Below are positions 48,671-60,290 of a stretch of 64,000 bases of DNA, one piece after another; within the stretch, counting starts at the first letter, position 1, and every line of letters begins with the position of its first letter. Origin of the DNA: Heliopora coerulea (lineage: Eukaryota > Cnidaria > Anthozoa > Scleralcyonacea > Helioporidae); the NCBI GenBank assembly GCA_030142905.1, contig JASJOG010000123.1:434001-498000 (forward strand), in the 5' to 3' direction. Under the pieces are notes generated by a model. It saw only the letters and a program-made list of their open reading frames with translations. It ran no database searches and was not told the origin of the DNA. A program made the position numbers and the translations under genes.

Positions 48671-51087
48671 CATGACCGCTAGCTTTGCCACTGCAGGCTA
48701 TGACTTCACATATACGTTCACCTCAAAGAAATAAGAATATCTTGAAAACAAGGGAAACTGTAGCAAGCTGCAAACACCATTGATTATCACAATCCCTTCA
48801 TATAAAACAAACTTAAATTAATTTCAGTTCTTTTATAAAACACAACAAAACTTCACTAAGCAAATTAATAAACTTTTTTTTGGTTGTTTACCGTTTCGTA
48901 ATCAATTTAGAACGGATGGTGGCTAAAAATTTAAATGACTTTAGCAAATTAACCCAGTTAGTTAATGTAGACATGTTTGGACTAGAAGCCAGATATGTTT
49001 TATTTGTGCGAATGGGATATAATGTCTTCTGCTTTTCAGCAGTAAGATAACGCAGCTAACGCTATGGCAACCTTCTCCCTCTATCCGTATACTTTATTGA
49101 ATGGGTCATTTCTTACTGTCTGACGCGATTATTTATGAATTTCAAATTTGTTTTCTTAAACAAATGAGGGAAGACATAAAGGCTGGTGTGTCAGACATGA
49201 AGCCTTGTCTGTCCGAATCCATCACAAACACGCTTACTTCAAGGCAGGACGAAGATACCGTAAAAATTCGAATAATCACCCGCTTTCAAATAAGCGCCCA
49301 TCTTCGAATAAACAGTCCCTCTTGAACGGCAATTTTGAATTAAGCACTCACCTTCGAATAGGCGCCCACCCCAAAATTTTTCTAGTTTTCTAGCCAGATG
49401 TAGCTTGCCCGCACCTGCAATAAGACGGACATTTAAACTTTGGTCTAATCTCGCTTTAATAACTTTATTGTTCTACACGAAGAGTGTGTTATCCTCAAAG
49501 TTTGAACTGATACGTCCATGTGTGCACATAGTTATTTCAATCGCAGCATCTCCGCTTCAAACTGCTTGACAATGGCTCAACTACTCTGTTTTGTTTTGTT
49601 AAAGTGAAATAAACTACTTATTTTTTGTTCTCTTACACTCCAATAAGAAAGTGTCCTCATGAACTGAAAATGATGTAAATTGGACTAAGCTCCGAATAAG
49701 CTCCCACCTTCAAGGTCGCAAAATTAAATAAGCGCCCAGCGCGCTTATTCGAATCTTTACGGTAGAAGTATAACAGGTGGTTAGCAAGGTTCTCCTTAAC
49801 TTGTTAAGGAAAAAGTGCGTTTCTCATTTAAATGTTAAATATCAATAAATTTCATTAAGTGTAAAAAGCGTAGCAAACAAGGAAATAATTTCCTCCAGTC
49901 AGGTCAGCAGCAAGTTCGGAAGAAATGTACTTCATGTGAACCAATCCGAAAGAACATTGTGCCTCAGATGCGGGATAAGGATTTGGACAGTGGACACAAG
50001 GACTTGTGACTCGGATTTCAAGGATGTGACTTGGAGAGGTCGTCGATTATCGAGTTTACCCCAGCTGGCCTTTATCAGGACACTTTTCTCGCACCATTTA
50101 AAACTTTCCTCCATCTTGAACCAGACCCCCAAAAACGGGCCAAGGTACGAGGTTAACGAGTACTATTTGTTTCCACCATTTTGAATTTTCCACCATCTTG
50201 GCCAAGGTTTGTCTCATTGTGCTCGTAGAAGTCTCATAATTGGCTACTACGAAATTATTTGTAAAATTACGCAAATATTATGCATGATTTTTTTAAAAAA
50301 TTAGTTCGAATTTACAAAAAAATTCCAAATTGTGGAATAATGATACTTCCACGAAAATGACAATATAAAAAAATGCGCCATTGGAACGAGAGTGATTATG
50401 TGACGTTTAATCTAAACGTAATCTGTACTTCATGTACTGTACGTCATCTTTCATATCAGATACATTCTACATTCAGTCTTCCCATACAGGCTTTCTACGT
50501 GTACAGTGTGCTTGTTTCCTGTTGTTGCTATATTGAATAGTATAAATGACTGAAACTTTGAAGTAGTCCCGAACCAATGTCTAAAAGGATTACGGAGCCA
50601 ACACATGACGCCTAAGTCCAAACGACAATGCAAGTCACTTCAAGAAAACTTACATTAATTTGGCTTTTACTTATACTAAGATTTGAAATGATACCAACTA
50701 CACACAAGTTTAAATTGGAACAGTAGTGTTTTCCTAATTGCTTGTTTTGGCAGCCGCCTATTGAATATATTTCGAAAATACATTTTCTTGGAAAACTGAC
50801 TTGCAACGGATTACTTCAACGGCCAAAGGAGGGCATAGGTCAAAGTAAACTTGCACCCAAAGTAGAAACCCCTATGCTTGTGAGCTGATACCCCTCTAAG
50901 AAAGTTGGTGGTCAAACAAGACGTGCGTTGAATCTTCGAACTTGTATGAGTTGCAGTCTCGTCTCGATTACGTCACCGCGCGGTTTACAGTCTACATGAA
51001 GTTAACACATCTAAATAAATATGTCTGAAAGATCATTCTCAGTTTGTTGCGTTTTGTAAAGATAAAGTCAATATAAATGCGTCTCTT

Positions 51088-52077
51088 TCATTTTGTCTGC
51101 AAGCCCCTTCCGCGCAGAGTCGTCACTTCAATGGAGTCTCTCTGATCGGTCGCTCTTGTGGGAGCTCTAGTAAGCAACGATATTAACTGGAAACCTCTTT
51201 TCCGATTTTGTTTCGTAAAAATAGCCTTCAGTGTCTTCCTGTAGTCTGGAAGACGCCATGCATAAAAAAGCGGATTGACGATAAAGTTCACTGAAGCTAC
51301 TGGCAAATAGTAATAGGAGAAATTTTCAAAAAGATCGTTGCCTCCTACAATTTTAAGCCTTGCAAGAAACTCTACTTGTTTTCCAACGAAATAGGGAAGG
51401 GCCGTCACCACCAAGATAATGTTAAGACTTATCACTGTTTTCGCGATAGTTTTCTGCCTCGCATTATTTCTACTATTCAAAAAGCTTCGTCGACTTTTTA
51501 TGATTTCTAGGATGACCAGGATTTTGAAGAAGACGAGAATGGCAACAGAGAGTTCCAGTATCCCAATCCAGGCTATATAGATTTGGGAGGAATTTTCACC
51601 GGCGTAGAAGGGAAGTGCTCCTAATAAAATTGCTACTAGCCAGGTACATGTGCAGGCAACGGAGACGTTTTTCCTGGTCAAAATGAGCTTCCGATGTAGA
51701 GGGAATTTCGTAATAACATACATTTCCACCGTAAGCAATGTTAGAAGGAAGAAAGACGCAGAGACTCCGGTGTTTTGAACCAGATTCATCCAGTTTAGGG
51801 CGAGCATAACTTGAGAACGTCCATTCAGGGGCAACAGATCTAATTTTGATAATAAGCCAGTGCCCACACTTGTTAATAGATCTGCAAACGCTAGGTTGAT
51901 TATTGTCACCCACGCTCCTTTCCGGAGAATCCTCAAAGGATCGAGAATAATCACGATAACGAGCAGTCCGTTGAAGATGACCCCAGTTATCGATATAACA
52001 AAGGTGATCATGAAATAGACCGGTTGTTTCGCATCGTTAGCAAGGAGATTACTGGACGAATTCGTACTGTTCGAATG
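51088..52077 (-). CDS. Gene D exon 2: divergent class A-like GPCR
   Basis: 329 residues, phase 0, acceptor tctcttcctag as in gene C; 367 residues with the 56.1 kb exon 1. Same marks as C (Asp in NLAFADLL, EMY in place of DRY, TALP in place of CWxP), but TM7 reads NPLFY. Differences from C cluster between TM2 and TM3 (LLSKLDLLPLNGRSQVMLAL) with a few in loop 2 and the tail. The frame is open throughout, so this young copy is likely functional. Confidence 0.9.
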   Translation of the reverse strand, partial: HSNSTNSSSNLLANDAKQPVYFMITFVISITGVIFNGLLVIVIILDPLRILRKGAWVTIINLAFADLLTSVGTGLLSKLDLLPLNGRSQVMLALNWMNLVQNTGVSASFFLLTLLTVEMYVITKFPLHRKLILTRKNVSVACTCTWLVAILLGALPFYAGENSSQIYIAWIGILELSVAILVFFKILVILEIIKSRRSFLNSRNNARQKTIAKTVISLNIILVVTALPYFVGKQVEFLARLKIVGGNDLFENFSYYYLPVASVNFIVNPLFYAWRLPDYRKTLKAIFTKQNRKRGFQLISLLTRAPTRATDQRDSIEVTTLRGRGLQTK

Positions 52078-53005
52078 CTAGGAAGAGAAAGCAAAACAAA
52101 ACATTCTATCAGCAATTGCAGATGAGATACTCAGATAGAAAGGCAGTTTTTTGTTCCATGACAATTTACAGTGTTAACTGAATTTTTTTTCACATAAAAA
52201 ATCGTCGGTAATATTTTACGCTATGAATATTGTAAAGCTATTTTACAGCAAAAGGTACTGTTCCTGGAAAAATTTCCGCATTTTAACCTTACAAACTACT
52301 GTAATACAATTCATTTCTAATACCATTTTACTGTAAATTTACTTTTATTGGGTAAATTCACGGGAATTTTTCTGGCGTCCAAGCAGTTAATAGTTTTTAC
52401 TGTAAGATAAAAGATGCTTTTCTGACAGAGCAAAACAGTTTCTGTTGGTGGTTGTCAGTTGTTATTTGGTCGATGAAAATTTGCATGCTACGTTTTTAAC
52501 CCTATCAGCTACATAAGCTGATAAGATTATCCAGTATAAATAAAGGCACTTTACTTTTACTTTACCTTTGCCCGCTGTTTGATAGAATTTGAAAGAAGAT
52601 TCACCAAAGGATACGCCTTTGATTTGTTGAGATTAGTCATGTGGTGTAAGCAGAGTTTTTTACAACACGCATCAGAATAGCGATGTTTGTGCAACGTAGC
52701 GGGATTTTAGAGCTAGAAAATTATAAGTAAAATTTTTCTTGCTACCGTTGTTACGTTTTGTCAAAATGATTGTTTTACGAGAGAGTTCTTATATTGACGG
52801 AAAACGCTTTTGGCTCAGTTACTGTTGCGTTATTCACTAATAATATTCAATCCTCTGTAACTCAAGATTCTGACGTATTCAAGAAAATATGTCTACTTTT
52901 GTTATGTGCTAAGACCACTATTGATATTTCAGCAATATCACTGAGTTTAAAAATTAGGCTACGTGACGAAATTTTGGTCCTATTTTTGTTATTTAATATA
53001 TTGCT

Positions 53006-53430
53006 ATATTAATATATGGTCCACAAACGTCTATATGGTGGCTGCCCAGTATATATAGAGGACATCTTAAGAGTAAATTCTGACACCCATGATCGAAACA
53101 ATCGATATAGTTCAATAAATTTGGTTTGTCCGCGCTTTAACAGAGAAACTGAAGGAGGTCGGTCCTTTTCAGTTAGAATGGCAAGGCTATGGAATGCCTT
53201 GCCAAACAAACTGAAGGCAATCAAAAACGCAAATAATTTTAAGAAAGCTTTGATAAACTTTTATACTGATATTTTTAAAGATAATCATCATTTTATGGTT
53301 TTATAATCTTAACTTTTGTTTTTAGTTCTTTTTATCTATATTAATTTTGTAATTGAGGGCCGCTAGTTTATCAGAATTCTGTTATGTCGTTACCCTCTTT
53401 ATTAAAAGTTGTTGAATTGAATTGAATTGA
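53006..53430 (+). mobile_element. LINE 3' end, 5'-truncated, with TTGAA tail
   Basis: Absent from the sister locus at 39530. The frame 53016-53306 ends like the C-terminus of a CR1/L2-type reverse transcriptase (RSFSVRMARLWNALPNKLK, then FKKALINFY). It finishes in a TTGAA repeat at about 53412-53430 and is flanked by ATTGCT (53000-53005, 53431-53436). Confidence 0.75.
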
Positions 53431-53754
53431 ATTGCTGAGCTTTCTGTGCATAAATTGCGAACAGTTATGTTCTTGTTTCGTACTACGTCCTGAAACACGT
53501 TTTAGACTTTATTTCCAGTCTGGGACGATCCGTTTACGGAGGAAATGAACTCGCTTTTCCTTGGACGGTTTTTAGTTGAACGTCAGTAATATTCTCCTGC
53601 TACTGCGATTACTTGAATCATGGTGTACACAAAAAACTGATTCCACTAAAACCAAAATCAGGTGATTTTATCAAACGGCTACACAGCAAAATCAAAAATT
53701 CTTGATCGACAAAAATATTACTCATTTCAAGGGTACAACCATGCACTTGAAACA

Positions 53755-54410
53755 ACTATTTGTAAGTAGAATTCATAAGGAAAATACAATAGAAAATCGT
53801 AACCTTGTCAGGTCTTTATATGTGATAAAGACGGATGTGACTTTATATATGAAGAAGTTAATCTTTTTCAGCATAGAAATCATCAACTTCTAAACTTTCT
53901 TCGCGATTTAGAGTATTAGGAAGTTAATTTTTGAAGACATCTCAAAAACTCGCAGTACGTGTTTCATGGGATCTAAAACACTCGGCTATCACCGCATGTT
54001 TTTAGTAATGTTTCCACGGTTACGATTTTCTTTTGTATTTTCCCCATGAATTCTTAATGAGTTTTCAAAGTAATGTTTAAAAAACGAGCAGGAGTGCTTT
54101 ATCGGGTATAGAACACGAGGCGACAGCCGAGTGTTTTGGGTCCAATAAAGCAAGTACTGCGAGTTTTTTGAACGGCTTATAAAACGAAACATTTTATACG
54201 CTAAATCCTTAAATAAGTTTGGCAATTTCTGTTTTCTAAGGCGAAAAATGTTGAGGAAAATTTGAAGAGAAATTCAGAATAAAGTCACACGTGTCTTTAT
54301 CATATATAGACACGACACAGTTATGATTTTCTTTTGTATTCTCTTCATGAATTATTAATGAGTGTTTAAATCCTGATAAAGCGCTCCTGCTCGGTTTTTA
54401 AATATTACGA
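53755..54410. repeat. Dispersed palindromic repeat, copies 3 and 4
   Basis: A plus-oriented copy at about 53755-54005 (CTCGCAGTACGTGTTTCATG) directly followed by a minus-oriented copy at 54010-54410 (GAGTGCTTTATCGGGTATAG and CAAGTACTGCGAGTTTTTTG). The head-to-head order makes a large imperfect palindrome. Confidence 0.55.
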
Positions 54411-55784
54411 AAACATTTCGCCAACAAGCAGATGTGTTTCTTGAATTAGGAAAAATTGTACTTGAAATAATTGTCTGGAAATTGTAATTTTCTTGTTTTT
54501 CTTTTTTTTTGAAATAAGAATCGAGTATTATCAATACGAGATTTGTGAAATTAGTCTTTTCGACATTGGGACAACGGCCAATGTCTGATCTCCGAAATGG
54601 AAAACCAAACACCTCGGAAGTAAACAAGTTCTTAAAATCCAGTCTTTAAGATACACAACGTCACGACGTTCTTATTTCTAACTTCTCCAAGTAGTTGTGA
54701 TATGGTACGTGATGATGAAATACTTGCCAATCCAACCATTTACACCCCCCAGATCCAAAAAGCGGTCCTTACAATTGATATTGATCGAGATTAAAAGTGA
54801 AATACTTGATACTATGACTCATGATTCCACACTTGGCCGAAATCCAAATTACTCTTTTATCTTTGATTAACTAATCTTTAATTAAAATTACCACAAAACG
54901 GTAGCCGTTAAGCAAAAGCTGGTTTTCGAAAGGTCGTGATTACGTACCATTCAGTGGAAGAATAAAATATTAGATACAAAACTATAATAATAATTTACAT
55001 AATATCCTCACAAAACGAATGAAGCTATTTAATCTTTTATGACTTCTAGTTTTCATTTAGATAATGACGATGACATCGTTAAAGTATTCATAAGTTCACT
55101 CGGTAGCTCGTTCCATGACTTTTCTGCTCCATAGGAAATTCTTCTTTTACATAAGTTTGTTTTTTGTTTTCAATAAAGAAAATTATCACTCTTCACCTGT
55201 CGAGTCATCTTTGCACTGTTCCATTTTGAAGTGGCATGCCCGACGGACTTTATAATGACTGAAAATCGCGTGCACTAAATTAACTATATTCGAAAGGCTA
55301 ATTGCAGTACATTTACAATTTCAATGCTGTACATCGTTTGTGGGTTTAGGCAGTAAAACTACTACCATCATAACCTTGAACCTCCCTCTCGCCGTCCCTG
55401 TTGTAATTAATTACTAAATACAGAACAGCTCACTTGTTTAAAGGGTTATCATTCAGCCTTAGGCCCTTTCTCATAAACAAATCGTGCAGCTAAGAACTTG
55501 AGACTTCACTCAGGAAGTAATGATTCGGACTTGGATCTAACGACTCCTGACTCGGAACTGACGGTTGCGACTTAAAGTCTGATTCAGAATAAAGATTTTG
55601 CGACTCGGATACAAGTGTGATTGGGATTGAAATCAAACACACCACAGAGAGAGCTATTTCAGTGAACCATTAAATATAGGTAAGAACAGTGCTCATTGTT
55701 TTAGGAGGATGTTTGCTTCTTTGGGAGCAACATTCTGTTTGGCAATATAGGTATAAGCTAAGTTGGTAAAGAGACTACTTACAT

Positions 55785-56016
55785 GTTTGAGGAAGTTGAT
55801 CGTCCAGGTTAGTGTAGTCTTGAGAAAGACTGTTGGTTGAAGTGACTGACGTTTCGACAGCCTTAGCGGCGGTCATCTTCAGAGTCAAATGACCGCCGCT
55901 AAGGCTGTCGAAACGTCAGTCACTTCAACCAACAGTCTTTCTCAAGACTACACTAACCTGGACGATCAACTTCCTCAAACATGTCACGATTCTCCCAGGT
56001 TCAAACCATTTACTTT
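55785..56016. mobile_element. Penelope-like foldback insertion with 95-bp perfect arms
   Basis: Arms 55782-55876 and 55889-55983 are perfect reverse complements over 95 bases around a 12-base loop, followed by a tail CACGATTCTCCCAGGTTC. A 13-14 bp target duplication (AGACTACTTACAT) flanks it. Translation of an arm gives ETSVTSTNSLSQDYTNLDDQ-type peptide, seen in cnidarian Penelope-like ends. An inverted 5' partial copy and a variable-length duplication are usual for that class. Class assignment is inferred. Confidence 0.6.
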
Positions 56017-56028
56017 GAGACTACTTAC

Positions 56029-56142
56029 ATTGGCGTTGTTGGCGGAGTAATTGCTCAAATCGTTTGACTGTACCTGACCCACAAATAATAAAACTGTCAC
56101 GATCGGAAACCCGACTTGATAGATCTGGTTGTTGAAAATCAT
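56029..56142 (-). CDS. Gene D exon 1: start codon and signal peptide
   Basis: Thirty-eight codons, identical in layout to gene C exon 1 (MIFNNQIYQV start) with one visible change near the end (YSA for YST). Phase-0 donor AAT|GTAAGT. Immediately inside the intron a 232-bp foldback has inserted and its target duplication repeats the donor, so a second copy of the donor word lies at 55771-55784. Confidence 0.7.
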
Positions 56143-58105
56143 AGTATATCGTTACTTGATCTCCTCTCGTTCAGAATTTTCCCCTTGGTATGCCGTATGA
56201 TGGATGCTTTTGCATAAAATTAGATACTAACAGATCTTGTTTTTTACAACAGCTTATTTTGTGAGGTTTAATTGGTTGATACATACCACGTGGAATCGTG
56301 GTATGTCTTGGCAACTGTGACCCATGCTCTATTGATGTTACTATGTTTCCATATCATAACAGAACAGATCCGACAGCCATCAAAGAGGTTTTTGTTGAAT
56401 TATTTTTATTACGAAACTGTTTTAAGAGAAAAACTTGTGTGTTGTCAACATGTATTTTCATTTTGAAACTGAGCTTTTTCCAGAACAGTTAACTACGTGC
56501 CTCGAATTTAATATAAAATTCCTTAAAGCAATAAAGCCCTTTTTGTCAGTGGAAACTGGAAAGGTGATTGACATACAATCACACACTGACAAAGAACTCA
56601 TTAAATTATCGTTATTTTATAATGGACTCATGGATATGAATCCCAATAAGCCAGGTCGCCAACCTTGTTATCTTCAATTGCAAAAGTGAACTGAGACACG
56701 TTCTTAAAATATTATTTCACCTGGAACAAATTGCTTAGAGTAAGAACGCCAGAGTATTCAAGATCTGTAAATTTACTTGTTTCAACGCTTTCTTAGAAGA
56801 TACATCGAAGCGAATTGGGAGAGATATATAAATAGTTTAATTGTAAAATACATAAGCAGCCCTTGAGCTGAATTGTGCATTAACATTAAGTATTTTAGCT
56901 GTAGATAGTTACATTATCATTAAAATATCTAAGTAACATAGAAAACTATTATAAAAACCATTAGTTTTATGTCTAAAATCTTTTAATATTACAATAATTA
57001 TTATACATATTAAATTCACGGTGATATTAACAACTACTGTTGGTAATATTTGATAAGCTAAACAGCTTATAAAAAACCGATAATAATGTGATGAAGATGC
57101 CTTTGCTTCGCAACATGATGAAGTTCTCATGCTTTCATGACGATTTGTCCTTCTTCTTGGAATTAAAACGCGCGAGGAGATTTTTTGTTATAGCTTGAGT
57201 GGCGAAGTGGAGTGATTTTTATCACTGAGTTAACAAGTGTTTGACTGAGGTTCGTATGATCAGTGTAAAGCCAATCCATGTTCAACCGCTCCAACGCTGA
57301 TTTACAGTCCGATGGGGAGATGTGATTGCCATAGCTCGCTTCTGCACTCGTTCCGTTTCATTCTTAAGGCATTTTGGTAGTTTGAACAGTGACACACTGG
57401 AAGAGCGTAATCAATAATAAATCGGATACATATTGCTGAACACATCGACTACAAAACACGTTTGTCATGGAAATGCATTCCATTGTCTGCTTTGTCGATC
57501 TATTTTAAGAACCGGAATAAAGTTCTTGTTCATTCGTAAAAGATCCTAAGGGCATTCCGATGTATTTAGCTTCCCAGAAATTTACTTGCTGCTGAGGAAA
57601 GCTAGAATCGACATAAATTTAGGAAAGTCTGTTTAGGAATACCTGTGAGCGGTATATATCGGTAAAGTTCTTAATGACCTGCTGCAGTGACGTAATAAAG
57701 ACGTCATATGAAAACAAGATATCCTATAATTTTCTTATATTTGCAGTTCATAAAACTTTAAATGTTACGATCACAACCTGTCCTGGGCTATCCTTACTAA
57801 AAATTTGTGCATGGATTTTCGGAATGTTTAAAAAGTACAATGTGAAATGTGGAATGTAATGCGGAAAAATGCCTTGGAATATACTAAAATTGTTAGTTTT
57901 TAAAACTTTGCTAATATTCGATTATTGAATAATCGCAAGCATAATTTTTTGTAGCTACAGCTCTAGTTCAAACAGTATTCGGAAATATAGCATAATGCTA
58001 ATGATGACAAAAAAATTAGAGAATGTTCACGCTTTTTGATGACGCAAGTGAGACGTTAATGTACTTACATAACCCCACAAAAAGCTTTATCTGCCTTTAT
58101 CACTG

Positions 58106-58162
58106 GACGATTAACTTCCTCAAAGATGTCACGATTCTCCCAGGTTCAAACCATTTACTTTG
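58106..58162 (+). mobile_element. Solo right end of the same foldback family
   Basis: GGACGATTAACTTCCTCAAA then CACGATTCTCCCAGGTTCAA to CATTTACTTT. The sister locus at 43757 reads ATCACT-GATACAA without it. Same 3' end as the 55785 insertion. Confidence 0.65.
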
Positions 58163-58607
58163 ATACAATAATTGGTTCCTTCAATTTGTAGTCGTCAGAT
58201 GAAAAGGATTAGCTATAAAATAAGCTGTCCTTAACAATTCCAGGCTAGCATAGCAACGGAATACGTCTGATTATGCTTTACAGGTGAAATCTGGCGCGTA
58301 TGAGAGGATGACTGTATTGTTTCTTGTTGATTTAGGTTCTGTTTTGCTTCCTTGACATTCATGGTAAATACTTTTGCCCAGTTTATGTCAAGTTTTTGTT
58401 TTATCCCAGTCTAGCCAAAGCTATGCGGGCACGAAATTTCTCTGTCAGATCACTTCGATATTAAATCACTTGGCGTCATTGCTTTTCCCCAGTTTCGCTT
58501 GTTTTAAATTATGCTTTTAAAAGTACATGTTTATCTTCCTGGTTGATGCAATCATAGCAACTGTCTCCTTCCATTGTTAATAGCAGAGAAGTTGTCCAAG
58601 TCTGAGA

Positions 58608-59118
58608 TTACACCAATTCCGTGAGGTTTCTCACTCTAACTTTTGGTAGTTTAACTCGTCTAACTTTTGGTAGTTTAAGCGTGTCCTTATTTCGTGTGTT
58701 ACAAGAATGAATCTCGCTTTTTTTAACAATATCTAGAGAATGCTGAGTGAGACCATTGACAAATGCAGCGATAGTAAAATCTTCGGCGTTCAAGGTCCAG
58801 CCACTTAAGAGCTGAGAGGGCTTCAGTTGCTGATGACTGAAGAGGCCTGTTTAAAATTATCTTGGCCGCTTTATTCTGTAAAATCTGAAGCTCTTTCATT
58901 AAACTGGCATTATCTTTGTCACCCCAGACCAAGTCGGCATCATCAAAAATAGGTAAAATTAAACTATTATAAAAAAGTAAACGAGCCTAATGTGGCAACA
59001 GATGCCTAATTCTACGTAAAAGACTAAGATTCTTATTAATTTTACATGAAATGTAATCTAAATGATCAACCCAAGTAAAATTTGCGGACAACATAATTCC
59101 TAAATATTTAAAACTAGA
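58608..59118 (-). pseudogene. LINE reverse transcriptase, C-terminal part
   Basis: Reads MVWGDKDNASLMKELQILQN then KAAKIILNRPLQSSATEALS and, after a frameshift near 58780, SEIHSCNTRNKDTLKLPKVR: the thumb and tail of a jockey/CR1-type element. A direct repeat of CTAACTTTTGGTAGTTTA sits at its 3' end. It is the other half of 62575-63022, separated by the Tigger insertion. Confidence 0.75.
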
Positions 59119-59120
59119 TA

Positions 59121-59320
59121 CAGTCGAACCCCTAATAGCGGACACCTCTTTTAAGCGGACACCCCTTTTAAACGGACACCAAACTCAGGTCCCAATCGTT
59201 TCTTTTATAAAATACTAATAATATAACCTCTATTAGGCGGACACCTCTCTTTAGCGGAAGCGGACACCTCACAGGTGGTCCCAATGAACAAATCAACCCC
59301 TTTTAAGCGGACAGACAACA
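59121..59320 (+). repeat. Left subterminal repeat array of the Tigger element
   Basis: GCGGACA or close variants occur at least six times within 200 bases (about 59138, 59155, 59174, 59237, 59262, 59307), and again three times at the right end (62493-62560). Such arrays are typical transposase-binding sites. Confidence 0.7.
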
Positions 59321-59440
59321 GATGGCCCAATATTTTATAGCAACAACAGTAAATATTCAGTAATTTACACATCTATATCTGCTTAATGTTCAGTACTGTT
59401 CCGTAGTAATATTCAAGATACATAATACAGCATGCATGAA

Positions 59441-59900
59441 CTAATTTTCTGCATCAAATTTTTCGTTCTTTAATTTGTCCTTTAGCCAGTTACACGAAAA
59501 ATTGTCTCCTTGAAATGTGTACTGGCAGGGGACTTCCACACCATAACCAGCCCCTCTGTTGACATGTTTACCCGTGATTGCAACAGTTCCACAGTTTGTT
59601 GCGTGCTTTAAAAAATTTTGTAACCCACAGTGCCATCAACTTAGGGATATGACCAATAATCTCGTTGCTATCCGACATTTCATTTGGGTGAATAGAAGAA
59701 TTTATCGGCAGGACTTCATCGGATGGCTGTGAAGAGTTTAATTTTTGCCTTTCGCGAACAACAGCGACTGCATTTTTATCGTCCGTGTTGTTTGGTTCTC
59801 TCTTGAGACGGTGTTCATCACCTATTTTAGCTTTCCATATATCCAAATAAACGTGATAACCACGAACAAATGATTTCACTCGTACGACATCCATTGACAA
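59441..59900 (-). pseudogene. HIRAN-domain protein carried by the Tigger element (one frameshift)
   Basis: The open frame 59568-59900 starts MSMDVVRVKSFVRGYHVYLD and shows the HIRAN pattern: a REPNNTDDKNAVAVV stretch (family: REP-N-x-D-x-NAI-x-V) and IIGHIPKLMALWV (family: VGHIPR-x-x-A). HIRAN domains bind DNA ends and occur in HLTF/Rad5 helicases and as stand-alone proteins. After an A/T homopolymer at 59610-59619 the frame shifts, and coding resumes (AITGKHVNRGAGYGVEVPCQ) to a stop at 59441. The intact product would be about 150 residues. It is transcribed away from the transposase. Assignment is from pattern recognition; a sequencing error in the run is possible. Confidence 0.65.
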
Positions 59901-60290
59901 TGCTTTTTTTCTGCAAACAATTGCTCGCTGACAGGCCTACAGAGGAGGCTATCGCCGGATGTTGGCAAAGCTCTTAAAAGCACCGACGTAGGTGTATTTG
60001 TGTCACATAATGTGGACAGTTGTATCTTTTTAGCTTAATTTATTTTCTAAAAGCATGGCAATGAAGTGCCAAAGGGTATTGCGTTCTCGCAGGCTTCGGA
60101 GCATAAAATTTTACAACATACAAAATTGTGTATGTTTTATTATAACAGCCCACAATTCAAACTACCAAAAGTTTGGCCATATTGTTACTGTCAACAGCAT
60201 TAAGCCATTTCCTAATTAGGCTAAACCTTTGCGAAAACAAAAATCAAAACACTCATTTAAAGGGAAGCCAGGGGCTACGATTGTTCTGCT

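Larger units (their letters stand above)
44961..48690. other. Unique region between duplication units
   Basis: No gene is supported. It holds a hammerhead-like motif (46297-46334), two Tigger-type ends (46737 and 47803) and a palindrome (48652-48670). Confidence 0.45.
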
